This document shows positions 23,582 through 31,867 of a stretch of DNA of 37,147 bases, piece after piece. A program made the position numbers and the translations under genes. The stretch is from an uncultured Prevotella sp. (GTDB lineage Bacteria > Bacteroidota > Bacteroidia > Bacteroidales > Bacteroidaceae). The notes under the pieces were generated by a model. It made no database searches and was not told the origin of the DNA. It was given only the letters and a program-made list of their open reading frames with translations. The DNA lies in the NCBI GenBank assembly GCA_934183355.1, contig CAKPST010000012.1, positions 1 to 37,147 of the forward strand, read 5' to 3'. Numbering within the stretch: the first letter of the stretch is position 1; each line of letters opens with the position of its first letter.

Positions 23582-24220
23582 TCACTTTTTCAATATTTCT
23601 TCTGGTGTCTCCACCAACGTTGTGGCTCCATGTTCTACAAGGAACTCTTTGTCTCTGAATCCCCACAAAACACTGATACAAGGCATTCCAGAATTCTTGG
23701 CTGTGTCTATGTCCACATCGCTATCACCTATATATACTGCTCCGTCTGACGTCGCATCCAACTGACGTAGGGCCTCTATGACTGTGTCTGGAGCCGGCTT
23801 CTTGCGAATATCCTCACGCTCACCGATAGCCACTGGGACAAGGTCGCCAAAGAAATGACGGCACAATTCCTGTGTAGCAGCATAGAATTTGTTGCTTACT
23901 ACAGCCACTTTCTTGCCCTGACGACGCAGTTCGATGAGCAATTCCATCACTCCATCATACGGTTTTGTGGTGTCAAGATTGTGCTTCATATAGTGTTGGC
24001 GGAAATCAGCAAATGTCTTTTCAAACGCAGGATTGTCCAATCCGTCGGGAATTGCACGTTCCATAAGTTTCTTTACTCCGTTACCCACAAATCTTCTCAC
24101 CTCATCTGTTGTACGCTCAGGCATTCCGTTTGTGCGCAATGCGTAGTTGCAACTCGCGGCAAGGTCGCCGAGAGTAGAGAGAAGCGTACCATCCAAATCA
24201 AAAATATAAGTATTATACAT
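23582..24220 (-). CDS. HAD-superfamily phosphatase, phosphoglycolate-phosphatase-like
   Basis: About 212 residues. The HAD motifs are intact: IFDLDGTLL (nucleophile and acid Asp), VVSNK (motif II Ser/Asn), KKPAPDTV (motif III Lys) and YIGDSDVDIDTAKNSGM (motif IV). The cap helices between motifs I and II are of the phosphoglycolate phosphatase/PGMB type, so Gph-like activity is plausible, but substrates in this family are hard to predict. I prefer the ATG at 24218-24220, which places the nucleophile near residue 9. A start at 24241 adds MTHQVKD. It is expressed divergently from mltG. Confidence 0.88.
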   Translation of the reverse strand: MYNTYIFDLDGTLLSTLGDLAASCNYALRTNGMPERTTDEVRRFVGNGVKKLMERAIPDGLDNPAFEKTFADFRQHYMKHNLDTTKPYDGVMELLIELRRQGKKVAVVSNKFYAATQELCRHFFGDLVPVAIGEREDIRKKPAPDTVIEALRQLDATSDGAVYIGDSDVDIDTAKNSGMPCISVLWGFRDKEFLVEHGATTLVETPEEILKK

Positions 24221-24296
24221 ATCCTTTACTTGATGTGTCATTAATCTTTATGCGGTGCGAAGTTACACAGATTAATCAGAATACGTATAAAAAACA

Positions 24297-24304
24297 CAAA
24301 TTTA
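24297..24304 (-). promoter_or_regulatory. Bacteroidetes -7 box of the HAD phosphatase gene
   Basis: The minus strand reads TAAATTTG, an exact match, 55-75 bp before the two possible starts. It overlaps the region used by the divergent mltG promoter. Confidence 0.5.
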
Positions 24305-24305
24305 T

Positions 24306-24336
24306 TTTGCAGTATTTGCCAATTAAACTAACTTTG
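24306..24336 (+). promoter_or_regulatory. Consensus promoter of mltG
   Basis: TTTG at 24306-24309, 19 nt, then TAACTTTG at 24329-24336. It predicts a start near 24343 and a ~41-nt leader before the ATG at 24384. Confidence 0.75.
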
Positions 24337-24383
24337 TACGACAAATGATGACAACTAATAAAATAACAAATAACTAACACGTC

Positions 24384-25430
24384 ATGAAAAAGAACGTAAA
24401 AAGAAAGTATCTCATCCCGGCAGGTGCGTGCCTTGCAGTGATAGCGGCAGTGGTATACTACTATTTCTTCAGTGCCATGCTCGTTGGAAACGAGACTCGC
24501 TATGTCTACATCGACAATGACGACACCATCGACTCTGTATGCACCAAACTCTCTGAGGTGTCCAAGTCAAGTGCAATGACTGGATTCCAGACACTTGTAC
24601 GACACAGCAAGTATGCCGAAAACATACGCACTGGACGTTATGCTGTGCGTCCAGGCGAAGGCTCGTTTGTAGTATTCCGCCATCTGAAGAATGGACTTCA
24701 GACTCCTGTCAACCTCGTTGTGCCGTCTGTACGCACCATGGACAGACTGGCTGCAGAACTTTCAAAGAAACTAATGGTTGACAGTGCGGCTATCTGTCAA
24801 GCCCTGTCTGACGAGGCAACATGCCAGAAATATGGATATGACACAGCCACTATTGCTGCCATGTTCATTCCAAACACATACGATATATATTGGAATGTGA
24901 GCGTAGAGAAGCTGTTGGAACGCATGCAAAAAGAGAACCACAAATTCTGGAACAGCGAACGAACACAGAAAGCTAAGGGCATGCAACTCTCCCCAATAGA
25001 AGTGAGCACACTGGCAAGCATCATCGACGAGGAGACAGCCAACGATGGCGAGAAGCCAATGGTGGCTGGAATGTACTACAACCGACTGATGCTTCGCAAT
25101 GCCGAATACCCCAATGGTATGCCGTTGCAAGCCGACCCTACCATCAAATTTGCCTGGAAACGATTCGACTTGAAGCGCATTTACAACAATCTGCTGTCTA
25201 TCAAAAGCCCATACAACACCTACAAAAATCCGGGACTGCCCCCTGGACCAATCCGAATCCCGTCTATAGCAGGCATTGACGCTGTGCTCAACCACGTGCA
25301 TCATGACTATATATATATGTGTGCCAAGGAAGACTTCAGCGGAACACACAACTTCGCCAGGACATACCAAGAGCATCTACAGAATGCTAAGCGATATAGT
25401 CAGGCACTGAACCAAAGGGGAATTAAATAA
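24384..25430 (+). CDS. mltG: Endolytic transglycosylase MltG
   Basis: 348 residues. A short basic N-terminus is followed by one membrane helix (AGACLAVIAAVVYYYFF) and a periplasmic YceG domain. The catalytic region STLASIIDEETANDGE holds the conserved Glu at about 217. YYNRL, LQADPTIKFAW and SPYNTYKNPGLPPGPIRIPS are all family signatures, and the end YMCAKEDFSGTHNFARTYQEH is typical (cited as GTHNFARTYQEH). The enzyme cuts newly made glycan strands and is thought to set their length. It is a single-gene unit. Confidence 0.95.
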   Translation: MKKNVKRKYLIPAGACLAVIAAVVYYYFFSAMLVGNETRYVYIDNDDTIDSVCTKLSEVSKSSAMTGFQTLVRHSKYAENIRTGRYAVRPGEGSFVVFRHLKNGLQTPVNLVVPSVRTMDRLAAELSKKLMVDSAAICQALSDEATCQKYGYDTATIAAMFIPNTYDIYWNVSVEKLLERMQKENHKFWNSERTQKAKGMQLSPIEVSTLASIIDEETANDGEKPMVAGMYYNRLMLRNAEYPNGMPLQADPTIKFAWKRFDLKRIYNNLLSIKSPYNTYKNPGLPPGPIRIPSIAGIDAVLNHVHHDYIYMCAKEDFSGTHNFARTYQEHLQNAKRYSQALNQRGIK

Positions 25431-25439
25431 CAAAATAGT

Positions 25440-25534
25440 ATAAAAAGGCAAATGCCGGATTCTTCTCAGAATCCGGCATTTTATCAATAGGTATTAGTCT
25501 TTTTTCTTAAGGTAAAAAGATTGTATTCAGGATA
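25440..25534 (-). ncRNA. Candidate small RNA converging on the 3' end of mltG
   Basis: A minus-strand consensus promoter (-7 TAACTTTG at 25541-25548, TTTG at 25569-25572, 20-nt spacing) points into the mltG terminator hairpin. On the minus strand this hairpin is followed by GCCTTTTTAT. The bounded product would be ~95 nt with no credible reading frame. It rests only on promoter and terminator logic. Confidence 0.35.
25450..25481. terminator. Intrinsic terminator of mltG
   Basis: AAATGCCGGATTC (25450-25462) and GAATCCGGCATTT (25469-25481) form a perfect 13-bp stem with a 6-nt loop. T-rich sequence on either side allows two-way use. Confidence 0.9.
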
Positions 25535-25540
25535 ACGTCA

Positions 25541-25572
25541 CAAAGTTAGTGATTTTATTAACAACTTGCAAA
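25541..25572 (-). promoter_or_regulatory. Orphan minus-strand consensus promoter
   Basis: The minus strand reads TTTG, 20 nt, TAACTTTG, both exact. No gene follows; transcription would run into the mltG terminator. Confidence 0.5.
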
Positions 25573-25620
25573 TCTTTTTTTATGCTATAAAGCATTATTT
25601 AAATAATAACTTAAAAAAAG

Positions 25621-25682
25621 AAAGTGTGCCAAAGCATTCAAACTACAATCTGTAAGACTATTTGAATGATTTGGCACACTTT
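25621..25682 (-). terminator. 22-bp stem-loop after the GldB-like gene
   Basis: Arms 25621-25642 and 25661-25682 pair over 22 bp with one mismatch (core AAAGTGTGCCAAA/TTTGGCACACTTT) and an 18-nt loop. It lies 22 bp past the stop and is followed on the minus strand by TTTCTTTTTTT. Confidence 0.88.
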
Positions 25683-25704
25683 AGTCAATACCCTCTATTT
25701 ACAG

Positions 25705-26496
25705 CTAAAACTTGTCTGCTTCTAATAATTGCTTTATCTTCAAGTGTGGATTTGACTTGGCATAATGGTCTACTTCTGCCGTAAACTTGGTTGAGAAAAC
25801 TTTTCTGCCAAGCAGCTTATTCACAATCCACATTATCTTGCCCATATGCAAGTCGCGCTCATATTGAGTGGAACCCTCATAGTTTTTCAATGGATACAGG
25901 CTTAGAAGATAGAAGCTCATACAGTCGGGCACAATATGCTCACGCGTCATCTGACTGCGCTGTTCGGCTGTGTAATAACGCTCGTAGAGTGGATAGTCGT
26001 CACCAAGATATTTGTCAAGCGATATACCTATTGCCGTATTACCAATGATGACACTTTGATCGAGCGAACCAATCTGCGAGTAAATCACTGGAGTCTGGAT
26101 GTCGGGACATTCCTTGCGCAACTTCTTGAAAGCCTCGCTGAACTGTCTATTGATGTCACTCATATTGGCATATTGCAATTCAGCGTCTGCAATGAGCGAC
26201 TGCAATATTGTGTCTTGGTAGAAATTGAGAAACTTGCTATTGATTTCAGGGTCGTTTACCTCACCTATCTTCAGAACATCCTCTATCAATGTGCGTGTTT
26301 CCATAGGATATTCGATGTTCATCTGCTGAAGTGCCGAGAAATCTCCCGTTGTGAGATAACGACTCTGAAGACGGTCATACCGCTGCACCTCTACGAGCGA
26401 CGGCTGGCTGTCTTCACCATACTGCTTCAGTTTCAACTCACAAGCAGTTGAAACAAGAATTATGGCGGTCACTATAATAATATAAAACTTTCTCAC
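25705..26496 (-). CDS. GldB-like lipoprotein (gliding-motility-associated family)
   Basis: 263 residues. The N-terminus MRKFYIIIVTAIILVSTAC is a lipoprotein signal with Cys19 as the lipidation site. The mature part is soluble. Segments such as VIIGNTAIGISLDKYLGDDYPLYE, followed by QMTREHIVPDCMSFYL (cited in part), resemble the DKYLGxDYxxY...IxPD pattern of GldB, a lipoprotein needed for gliding in Flavobacterium. Non-gliding Bacteroidales carry such genes too, so motility should not be assumed. GldB proteins have no known enzymatic activity. Assignment is by pattern and moderately sure. Confidence 0.65.
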   Translation of the reverse strand: MRKFYIIIVTAIILVSTACELKLKQYGEDSQPSLVEVQRYDRLQSRYLTTGDFSALQQMNIEYPMETRTLIEDVLKIGEVNDPEINSKFLNFYQDTILQSLIADAELQYANMSDINRQFSEAFKKLRKECPDIQTPVIYSQIGSLDQSVIIGNTAIGISLDKYLGDDYPLYERYYTAEQRSQMTREHIVPDCMSFYLLSLYPLKNYEGSTQYERDLHMGKIMWIVNKLLGRKVFSTKFTAEVDHYAKSNPHLKIKQLLEADKF

Positions 26497-26530
26497 AACA
26501 GACTATACACTTAATGCGTTTTAACTCTTG

Positions 26531-26561
26531 CAAAAATACTAAAAAAGTTTTTAAACAGCAA
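26531..26561 (-). promoter_or_regulatory. Promoter of the GldB-like gene
   Basis: The minus strand reads TTG (26559-26561), 20 nt, TATTTTTG (26531-26538). The predicted start gives a short leader of ~28 nt. The rest of 26497-26693 shows nothing further. Confidence 0.55.
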
Positions 26562-26695
26562 GATTTTCAGCTAAAAAAGTTAAATCAATCACTCAAATAA
26601 GGCTATTTAACCTTAAAAAAACACAAAAACAGCACAAACTGAGATATTCAGAAAGTAGATTCACAAAATTGATTGATAGTTACTAATATAGTAAA

Positions 26696-26737
26696 AGGAT
26701 GTGTCAAAACTCTTAAACTGAAATTTTGACACACCCT
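26696..26737 (-). terminator. Stem-loop after the glycosyltransferase gene
   Basis: TGTGTCAAAA (26700-26709) pairs with TTTTGACACA (26724-26733), extended by AGG/CCT after one mismatch. On the minus strand it is followed by TTTTAC. It lies 57 bp past the stop. Confidence 0.75.
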
Positions 26738-26793
26738 CTATCTGCCTTAATATAAATATGTATGCTTGCTATTTACAATATGTTAGCTTACCG

Positions 26794-27804
26794 TCAACAA
26801 TATGTTCGCTTGCCATTAACATAGTATTTCCACAGTATACTATATGGCTTTCGCATTGGGTCGTCTGGCAATAAACGTGTTGCCTGTATCTGTTTGCGGT
26901 CATTACAGAACTCCTTTCGCCATGCCTTGAACGCTCTACGTCCACGTAACACAGCACAAAACTCGCCCCAGTTGCGGTCGAGCAGCAACGACTTGAATGC
27001 AGCAACATAGTCAAGCCAGAACCTAACACGCATGACATGACTCAGTTCGCTGTCTGGAAGATTCTTGTAGAGCATTGTCAAGTTGTTGCGGAAGTTGAGA
27101 TAGGTCTTCATTGGATTGCCTTTAGGCAGTGTTCCGCCTCCAACATGATACACCACACTCTGTGGCACACAATATATCTTTCTGCCAAGGTTGCACAAAC
27201 GCCAACAAAGGTCTATCTCCTCATTATGCGCAAAGAAGCGAGCATCAAGTCCACCAACACGCCAATAGTCGGCACGGCGAATCATAAGCGCAGCACCAGT
27301 AGCCCACAACACTTCGCATGGATTGTCATATTGTCCCTCGTCCTTCTCTACTGTTTCGAATATTCTGCCACGACAGAACGGATAACCATATCGGTCGAGA
27401 AAACCGCCACTGGCTCCTGCATACTCAAACATGTCGCGCGAATGCTCGGCACGCAACTTAGGCTGACATGCAGCCACATCGGCATGAGCATCCATAAATG
27501 CCACAAGTTTGTGGAGCCAACCCTCGGTCACCTCCACATCACTATTCAACAGCATGTAATATTCGTTCTCTACCTGCTTCAAGGCATTGTTGTATCCTCC
27601 TGCAAATCCATAGTTCTTGTCGAGAACGATGGTGCGCACCATAGGAAACTCAGCCTTGAGCATAGCCAACGAGTCGTCTTTAGAGTCGTTGTCGGCAACT
27701 ATTATATCGGCAACATCAGACGAATGCTCTATGACTGAAGGAAGGAAACGGCGCATCATCTTTGCACCGTTCCAGTTGAGAATCACTATTGCTACTTTCT
27801 TCAT
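26794..27804 (-). CDS. Family 2 glycosyltransferase
   Basis: About 336 residues. The GT-A fold is shown by VAIVILNWNGAKMMRRFLPS at the N-terminus, IIVADNDSKDDS and the metal-binding region LLNSDVEVTEGWL, followed by ATGAALMIRRADYWRVGGLD and FAHNEEIDLCWRL, which is typical of rhamnosyltransferase-like family 2 enzymes. It probably adds a sugar to a surface polysaccharide or glycoprotein; donor and acceptor are unknown. I chose the ATG five codons after the first possible one because it gives MKKVAIVILNWNG and leaves a 17-bp gap after mtaB. The first start would leave only 2 bp. Likely cotranscribed with mtaB. Confidence 0.9.
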   Translation of the reverse strand: MKKVAIVILNWNGAKMMRRFLPSVIEHSSDVADIIVADNDSKDDSLAMLKAEFPMVRTIVLDKNYGFAGGYNNALKQVENEYYMLLNSDVEVTEGWLHKLVAFMDAHADVAACQPKLRAEHSRDMFEYAGASGGFLDRYGYPFCRGRIFETVEKDEGQYDNPCEVLWATGAALMIRRADYWRVGGLDARFFAHNEEIDLCWRLCNLGRKIYCVPQSVVYHVGGGTLPKGNPMKTYLNFRNNLTMLYKNLPDSELSHVMRVRFWLDYVAAFKSLLLDRNWGEFCAVLRGRRAFKAWRKEFCNDRKQIQATRLLPDDPMRKPYSILWKYYVNGKRTYC

Positions 27805-27821
27805 TATTCGTTCTTTCACTA

Positions 27822-29195
27822 TTAGTCTTTCACTATTTCAGCCTTCAATGCCGACTTATCGTGATTGAACTCACCGAGGCGCACACGTATGAGCTGATTG
27901 TCATACTCCTCCTTGGCATCCGCTGGTGAAAGTTCCACACGCACATAGTTCTTAGTGAATCCGTGCATGGCACGTCCACGCGAAGCTTTCTCGAAGAGCA
28001 CCTCCTGTTCAGTTCCTTTATAACGTGCATAGAAGTCGATACGCTTCTGTTCGCTCATCTCCAAGAGGCGCTTGCTGCGCTCCTTCTTCTCAGCATCGTC
28101 CACCACATAAGGTATGCGCAACGCCGCCGTACCAGGTCGTTCGCTATATGGGAACACATGAAGCTGTGTGACATCAACACCATCCAGAAAATCATAGCAC
28201 TCCTCAAAGCACTCTGGAGTCTCACCTCTACATCCCACCATCACATCAACACCGATGAAAGCATCGGGCATGCGCTCCTTGATGAGAGCTATCTTGTGGG
28301 CAAAAAGCGCCTTATCGTATCGGCGATGCATAAGTTTAAGCACTTCATCGCTACCACTCTGCAATGGCACATGGAAATGCGGCATGAAAGCACGGCTCTG
28401 TGCACAATAGTCGATGAGCTCGTCAGACAGCAAGTTAGGCTCCATACTGCTGATGCGATAGCGTTCAATGCCCTCCACCTGGTCCAAAGCCTTGACAAGG
28501 TCGAGGAAACTCTCGCCTGTTGTCTTGCCGAAATCTCCAATATTCACTCCTGTCAGCACTATCTCCTTGCCGCCCTCACGTGCAGCCTGTTCTGCCTGTG
28601 CCACGAGCGAGGCTATGGTTGGATTGCGCGAGTTGCCACGTGCGTATGGTATGGTGCAGTAAGTGCAATAGTAGTCGCATCCGTCCTGCACCTTTAGGAA
28701 GTAGCGTGTACGATTGCCTCGCGAACACGACGGTGCAAACGACTTAATGTCTTTGGTCTTGACAGAGTAGAAATGGTGCAGCGCATCGCTCACCTGTCCA
28801 TCCTGTTCTTCACTTTCCGACTCCTTGGCAGTCCACTCGTCACTCAGAAACTGGATTAGATCTGCCTTCTCGTTGGAACCAAGCACAAGGTCGACACCCT
28901 CTATCTGGCTCACTTTCTCCGACTCCAACTGTGCGTAGCATCCTGTCACAGCCACAAAAGCGCCTGGATTCTGACGCACCATGCGATGTATAGCCTGTCG
29001 ACACTTATGGTCGGCTACCTCAGTAACAGAGCAAGTATTGATGATGCATAGGTCGGCCTTCTCACCTTCCTGAGCTGCCGTAACGCCATACTCAGACAGC
29101 ATCTTGCCAAATGTAGATGTCTCCGAGAAGTTGAGCTTGCAGCCAAGTGTGTAGTAAGCCGCCTTCTTATTTTGAAAAACTGATGTATTTATCAT
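27822..29195 (-). CDS. mtaB: tRNA (t6A37) methylthiotransferase MtaB
   Basis: 457 residues; a radical-SAM enzyme that converts t6A to ms2t6A at position 37 of ANN-decoding tRNAs. The N-terminal domain has YTLGCKLNFSETS (Cys19), IINTCSVT and VTGCYAQ, supplying the three cysteines of the second cluster. The radical-SAM motif is DGCDYYCTYCTIPYARG. TLGCKLN rather than TYGCQMN marks MtaB and not MiaB. A C-terminal TRAM-like region follows (EVLFEKASRGRAMHGFTKNY). First gene of a two-gene unit with the glycosyltransferase. Confidence 0.95.
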   Translation of the reverse strand: MINTSVFQNKKAAYYTLGCKLNFSETSTFGKMLSEYGVTAAQEGEKADLCIINTCSVTEVADHKCRQAIHRMVRQNPGAFVAVTGCYAQLESEKVSQIEGVDLVLGSNEKADLIQFLSDEWTAKESESEEQDGQVSDALHHFYSVKTKDIKSFAPSCSRGNRTRYFLKVQDGCDYYCTYCTIPYARGNSRNPTIASLVAQAEQAAREGGKEIVLTGVNIGDFGKTTGESFLDLVKALDQVEGIERYRISSMEPNLLSDELIDYCAQSRAFMPHFHVPLQSGSDEVLKLMHRRYDKALFAHKIALIKERMPDAFIGVDVMVGCRGETPECFEECYDFLDGVDVTQLHVFPYSERPGTAALRIPYVVDDAEKKERSKRLLEMSEQKRIDFYARYKGTEQEVLFEKASRGRAMHGFTKNYVRVELSPADAKEEYDNQLIRVRLGEFNHDKSALKAEIVKD

Positions 29196-29275
29196 TACTA
29201 ATGATACTAACTATTAATTGTGTTAACTTTATCTTTTGACCTTATATATTATACATATATATATATTAGCAGATG

Positions 29276-29283
29276 CAAAGTTA
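29276..29283 (-). promoter_or_regulatory. Bacteroidetes -7 box of mtaB
   Basis: The minus strand reads TAACTTTG, 80 bp before the mtaB start, giving a ~75-nt leader. The remainder of 29300-29520 is AT-rich and shows nothing I can support. Confidence 0.55.
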
Positions 29284-29528
29284 CTCAAAATAATGCGACA
29301 AATCACCTCCAACCGATGTTTTTATCAATTTATGCACACTTGACACCCACCTGTAAGCCGCAGTTCGTAGATTTTGTACGCACACAACAGGAGCCTAAAA
29401 CAGTGCTAATTCACTTATTTTTTATACCCTTAAAAAGATTAACATTCATTCACAGTCTGCAACTAACTGAATATCAGTACTTTCCAAACGAGTTACAAAA
29501 AAGTCAAAAAAAAAACCTTAAAACATTA

Positions 29529-29557
29529 TTGCCGTATCAAAAAAATATATACCTTTG
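29529..29557 (+). promoter_or_regulatory. Promoter of the 52-residue lipoprotein
   Basis: TTG (29529-29531), 18 nt, TACCTTTG (29550-29557). Exact -7 box. The predicted start near 29564 leaves a 47-nt leader. Confidence 0.7.
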
Positions 29558-29610
29558 CAATGTTTTAATAAACAAATGATTGTTTTACAGATTTAAAAAG
29601 CAAAGAAAAA

Positions 29611-29769
29611 ATGAAGAAATTAGTTTTAATGTTCGTAGCTATCGCAGCTATCTCTTTCGCATCTTGTGGTAACAAAGCAGCTGCTCCTGCAGCTAACGCT
29701 GATTCAGTAGACACTGTTGCTGTTGATACAGTTGACACTGTTGCTATTGATACTACAAACGCTCAGTAA
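29611..29769 (+). CDS. Small Asp/Thr/Val-repeat lipoprotein (52 aa)
   Basis: The frame encodes a lipoprotein signal (MKKLVLMFVAIAAISFASC, Cys19 as the lipidation site) followed by a short low-complexity mature part: GNKAAAPAANADS, then VDTVAVDTVDTVAIDTTNAQ. VDTV/IDT units recur about four times, so the mature peptide (~34 residues) is acidic and probably unstructured. It has its own consensus promoter and its own terminator, so it is a single-gene unit. Codon use is dominated by a few codons (GCT, GTT, GAT, ACT), unlike its neighbours, which suggests high expression. Function unknown; too short for many gene finders. Confidence 0.8.
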   Translation: MKKLVLMFVAIAAISFASCGNKAAAPAANADSVDTVAVDTVDTVAIDTTNAQ

Positions 29770-29801
29770 TTCGATAGTTCGAACAGAAAAAATGAGAGAT
29801 T

Positions 29802-29832
29802 AACCGCTGACCTCCGGGTCGGCGGTTTTTTT
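29802..29832 (+). terminator. Intrinsic terminator of the small lipoprotein gene
   Basis: AACCGCTGACC (29802-29812) pairs with GGTCGGCGGTT (29817-29827) with one G-T pair and a TCCG loop, followed by a run of seven Ts. Confidence 0.92.
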
Positions 29833-29860
29833 GTATTACTACCCCTCTTTCACACACCAA

Positions 29861-30691
29861 ATGACAATCAACAAAACCATATACACAATAGCCATTGCGC
29901 TATGCCTAACGTCGTTCAGCACGACAAACAACACAGCAAGCACGCTCCACAAGCAAACACGCATCCTTAACGAGCCGACTCTAAGCCTTAACGAGCAAGC
30001 AAAAAATCTTAACGAGCCTAATAAAGGTCTTAAAGAACAAGTCCGAATGCTCAAGGAATGGCAAGCTGGCAGCGAAGTCAGCGCCACAGCTGTGAAGACA
30101 TACGGCATAGAACGCTGCTTCACACAGCATGCAATAAGCGACATTGTGTTCAAACGAATGAAAGGAAAGTCATACAAAGCCGACTGCACCATCCCCCGCC
30201 ACGACCTGCGCTACCTGCACTTGCTTCACCACACGGCAGACGGACGCATCATGCTCGGCGAAATGGTGTGCCACAAAGACATTGCTGGCGACTTGATTGA
30301 TATATTTCGCAAGCTATATGATGCCTGTTACCCCATCGAACGGATGTTGCTTATTGACAACTACAACGCCGACGACATCACATCCATGAATCACAACAAC
30401 ACATCGTGTTTCAACTTCAGACATGTGGCTGGCTCCAAAAAGCTGTCCAACCATAGTCGTGGCAAAGCCATAGACATCAATCCTCTATACAATCCTTACG
30501 TAAAACGACGCGCTGACGGCACATACAAAATAAGCCCTGAAGCAGGACGCAAATACGCCAATCGCTCCAAGACTTTCGCATATAAAATCGACCACAACGA
30601 CCTCGCCTACCGACTATTCACGCAACATGGATTTAGTTGGGGAGGCAACTATTGCAGTCTAAAGGACTATCAGCACTTCGAAAAGGAGTAA
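29861..30691 (+). CDS. Exported M15-family peptidase with an N-terminal heptad repeat
   Basis: 276 residues from ATG 29861 (a TTG ten codons upstream lies in the terminator and is rejected). A signal peptide covers about 1-20. Residues ~36-70 are five tandem seven-residue units (LNEPTLS, LNEQAKN, LNEPNKG, LKEQVRM, LKEWQAG), likely a short coiled coil. The C-terminal half is an M15-type D-alanyl-D-alanine peptidase-like domain: FNFRHVAGSKKLSNHSRGKAIDINP carries the zinc ligands (SNHSRGKAID), and the end DYQHFEKE supplies the last His. It probably cleaves peptidoglycan peptides. It starts 28 bp after the lipoprotein terminator, with no clear promoter of its own. Confidence 0.85.
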   Translation: MTINKTIYTIAIALCLTSFSTTNNTASTLHKQTRILNEPTLSLNEQAKNLNEPNKGLKEQVRMLKEWQAGSEVSATAVKTYGIERCFTQHAISDIVFKRMKGKSYKADCTIPRHDLRYLHLLHHTADGRIMLGEMVCHKDIAGDLIDIFRKLYDACYPIERMLLIDNYNADDITSMNHNNTSCFNFRHVAGSKKLSNHSRGKAIDINPLYNPYVKRRADGTYKISPEAGRKYANRSKTFAYKIDHNDLAYRLFTQHGFSWGGNYCSLKDYQHFEKE

Positions 30692-30703
30692 AAACATCCC
30701 TCC

Positions 30704-31318
30704 TTATATGTCACCCACACTGACATACCCATGCATCACGGCATATATCGTGAGCGCCGAAACACTCCTAAGTCCAAGTTTGGACATCACATTCTTGCGA
30801 TGAGACACTATCGTCGGCAGACTCAAATTGAGTATGTCGGCGATTTCTTTATTTATATGCCCCTTTACCACGAGCGACATCACCTCAATCTCGCGCTGCG
30901 ACAATGGCAACACTTCCTCCTTGCCCATACGCGACAATGGTGGCAGATTGCGTCCATGGGCATGAGCATGCTGCTCAAGCGTCAGAATGGAGCGCAACAA
31001 CTGCTTCTCCGATTGATTGACACATATAGTATGAAACATGCCAACACTCGAAGCATCGTCTGCCACAGCCCCCATCAGCACTATCGTCTTGTGCCTTTGT
31101 TCCTTAAAGAAGGCAATATGAGAGAGCACAATGCGCACATCTACAAAAAAGTGGAAATAACGTTCGGGATGATTTGCTTCCAGTTCGGCAAACGACCCAT
31201 AAGAGTCGATGCACAACATTGGCATCACCGACTCCAATAAATGACTCAACCCTAACACAGCAAGTGTGTTAGGGTCGACTATAGCTATTCGTGGATTTTT
31301 ATTATTATCCATTCTCAT
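30704..31318 (-). CDS. LuxR-type response regulator with an atypical receiver domain
   Basis: 204 residues. The N-terminal ~115 residues look like a receiver domain (PRIAIVDPNTLAVLGL with Asp15 and FHFFVDVR with Asp60 at the phosphorylation position). The position that should hold the conserved Lys reads ICVNQSEKQLL with no Lys in place, and only one acidic residue is in the first loop, so phosphorylation may be lost. The C-terminus is a standard LuxR helix-turn-helix (LSQREIEVMSLVVKG, NKEIADILNLSLPTIVSHRKN). It follows nrdG by 49 bp on the same strand. No histidine kinase is nearby. Its HTH closely resembles that of the RIC-LuxR protein encoded at 34189-35145. Confidence 0.88.
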   Translation of the reverse strand: MRMDNNKNPRIAIVDPNTLAVLGLSHLLESVMPMLCIDSYGSFAELEANHPERYFHFFVDVRIVLSHIAFFKEQRHKTIVLMGAVADDASSVGMFHTICVNQSEKQLLRSILTLEQHAHAHGRNLPPLSRMGKEEVLPLSQREIEVMSLVVKGHINKEIADILNLSLPTIVSHRKNVMSKLGLRSVSALTIYAVMHGYVSVGDI

Positions 31319-31367
31319 GTTGTTGCTTCATGCAGCGATGGTCTGAATGAGAGACACACAGCTACTT

Positions 31368-31835
31368 TTATTTTTTCCAGAATGTGGACGTAATGTCAGT
31401 GAAGTCGTCGCCCACCGCACGCTTGTACAGGCGCTGATTGGTAGTGCGTTCCTTGAGACATCCAAGATGCTCAATGTACGGACCGAGCTTGATATAGTCG
31501 AAATCGCGCTTGCGTATCGACTTAGGAAACTGCTGACGACCGCTATACCAAGCCACCTTCAGTCCCTCATGCTCACGATGCAGATACTGAGCGAGCAAGC
31601 TGACATACTTAGGGTCGGCATCGCCACCCATAAAGCATATACAAGTGATGTCACCACCATACTGCTTCATAAAACGGTCGAGAACCATAGGAGTGAGTGG
31701 TTCGCCGATGTTCTCCCAGAGATACTGGCTGTGACAACCCGGACAGCGGCACGGACAACCAGTGATGTTGATTGAGAGTGTCACCTCGTCTGGAATTTCT
31801 TGGAAAACAATTCCTGTGTTGAGATAATTGAGCAT
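31368..31835 (-). CDS. nrdG: Anaerobic ribonucleotide reductase-activating protein
   Basis: 155 residues; a radical-SAM enzyme that installs the glycyl radical on NrdD. The CxxxCxxC cluster motif is Cys27, Cys31, Cys34 within ITGCPCRCPGCHSQYLW. An extra Cys (29) sits between the first two. CFMGGDADP follows as the SAM-binding GGD region. Length is normal. It begins 32 bp after the nrdD stop, so the two are cotranscribed. Confidence 0.95.
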   Translation of the reverse strand: MLNYLNTGIVFQEIPDEVTLSINITGCPCRCPGCHSQYLWENIGEPLTPMVLDRFMKQYGGDITCICFMGGDADPKYVSLLAQYLHREHEGLKVAWYSGRQQFPKSIRKRDFDYIKLGPYIEHLGCLKERTTNQRLYKRAVGDDFTDITSTFWKK

Positions 31836-31867
31836 AGTTGGATTAATTAAGATTAGGGGTTATTTTC

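Noticed and set aside
29220..29579. 119-codon plus-strand frame between mtaB and the small lipoprotein
   Set aside because: AT-rich intergenic sequence translated into low-complexity residues; it overlaps the promoters of both neighbours.
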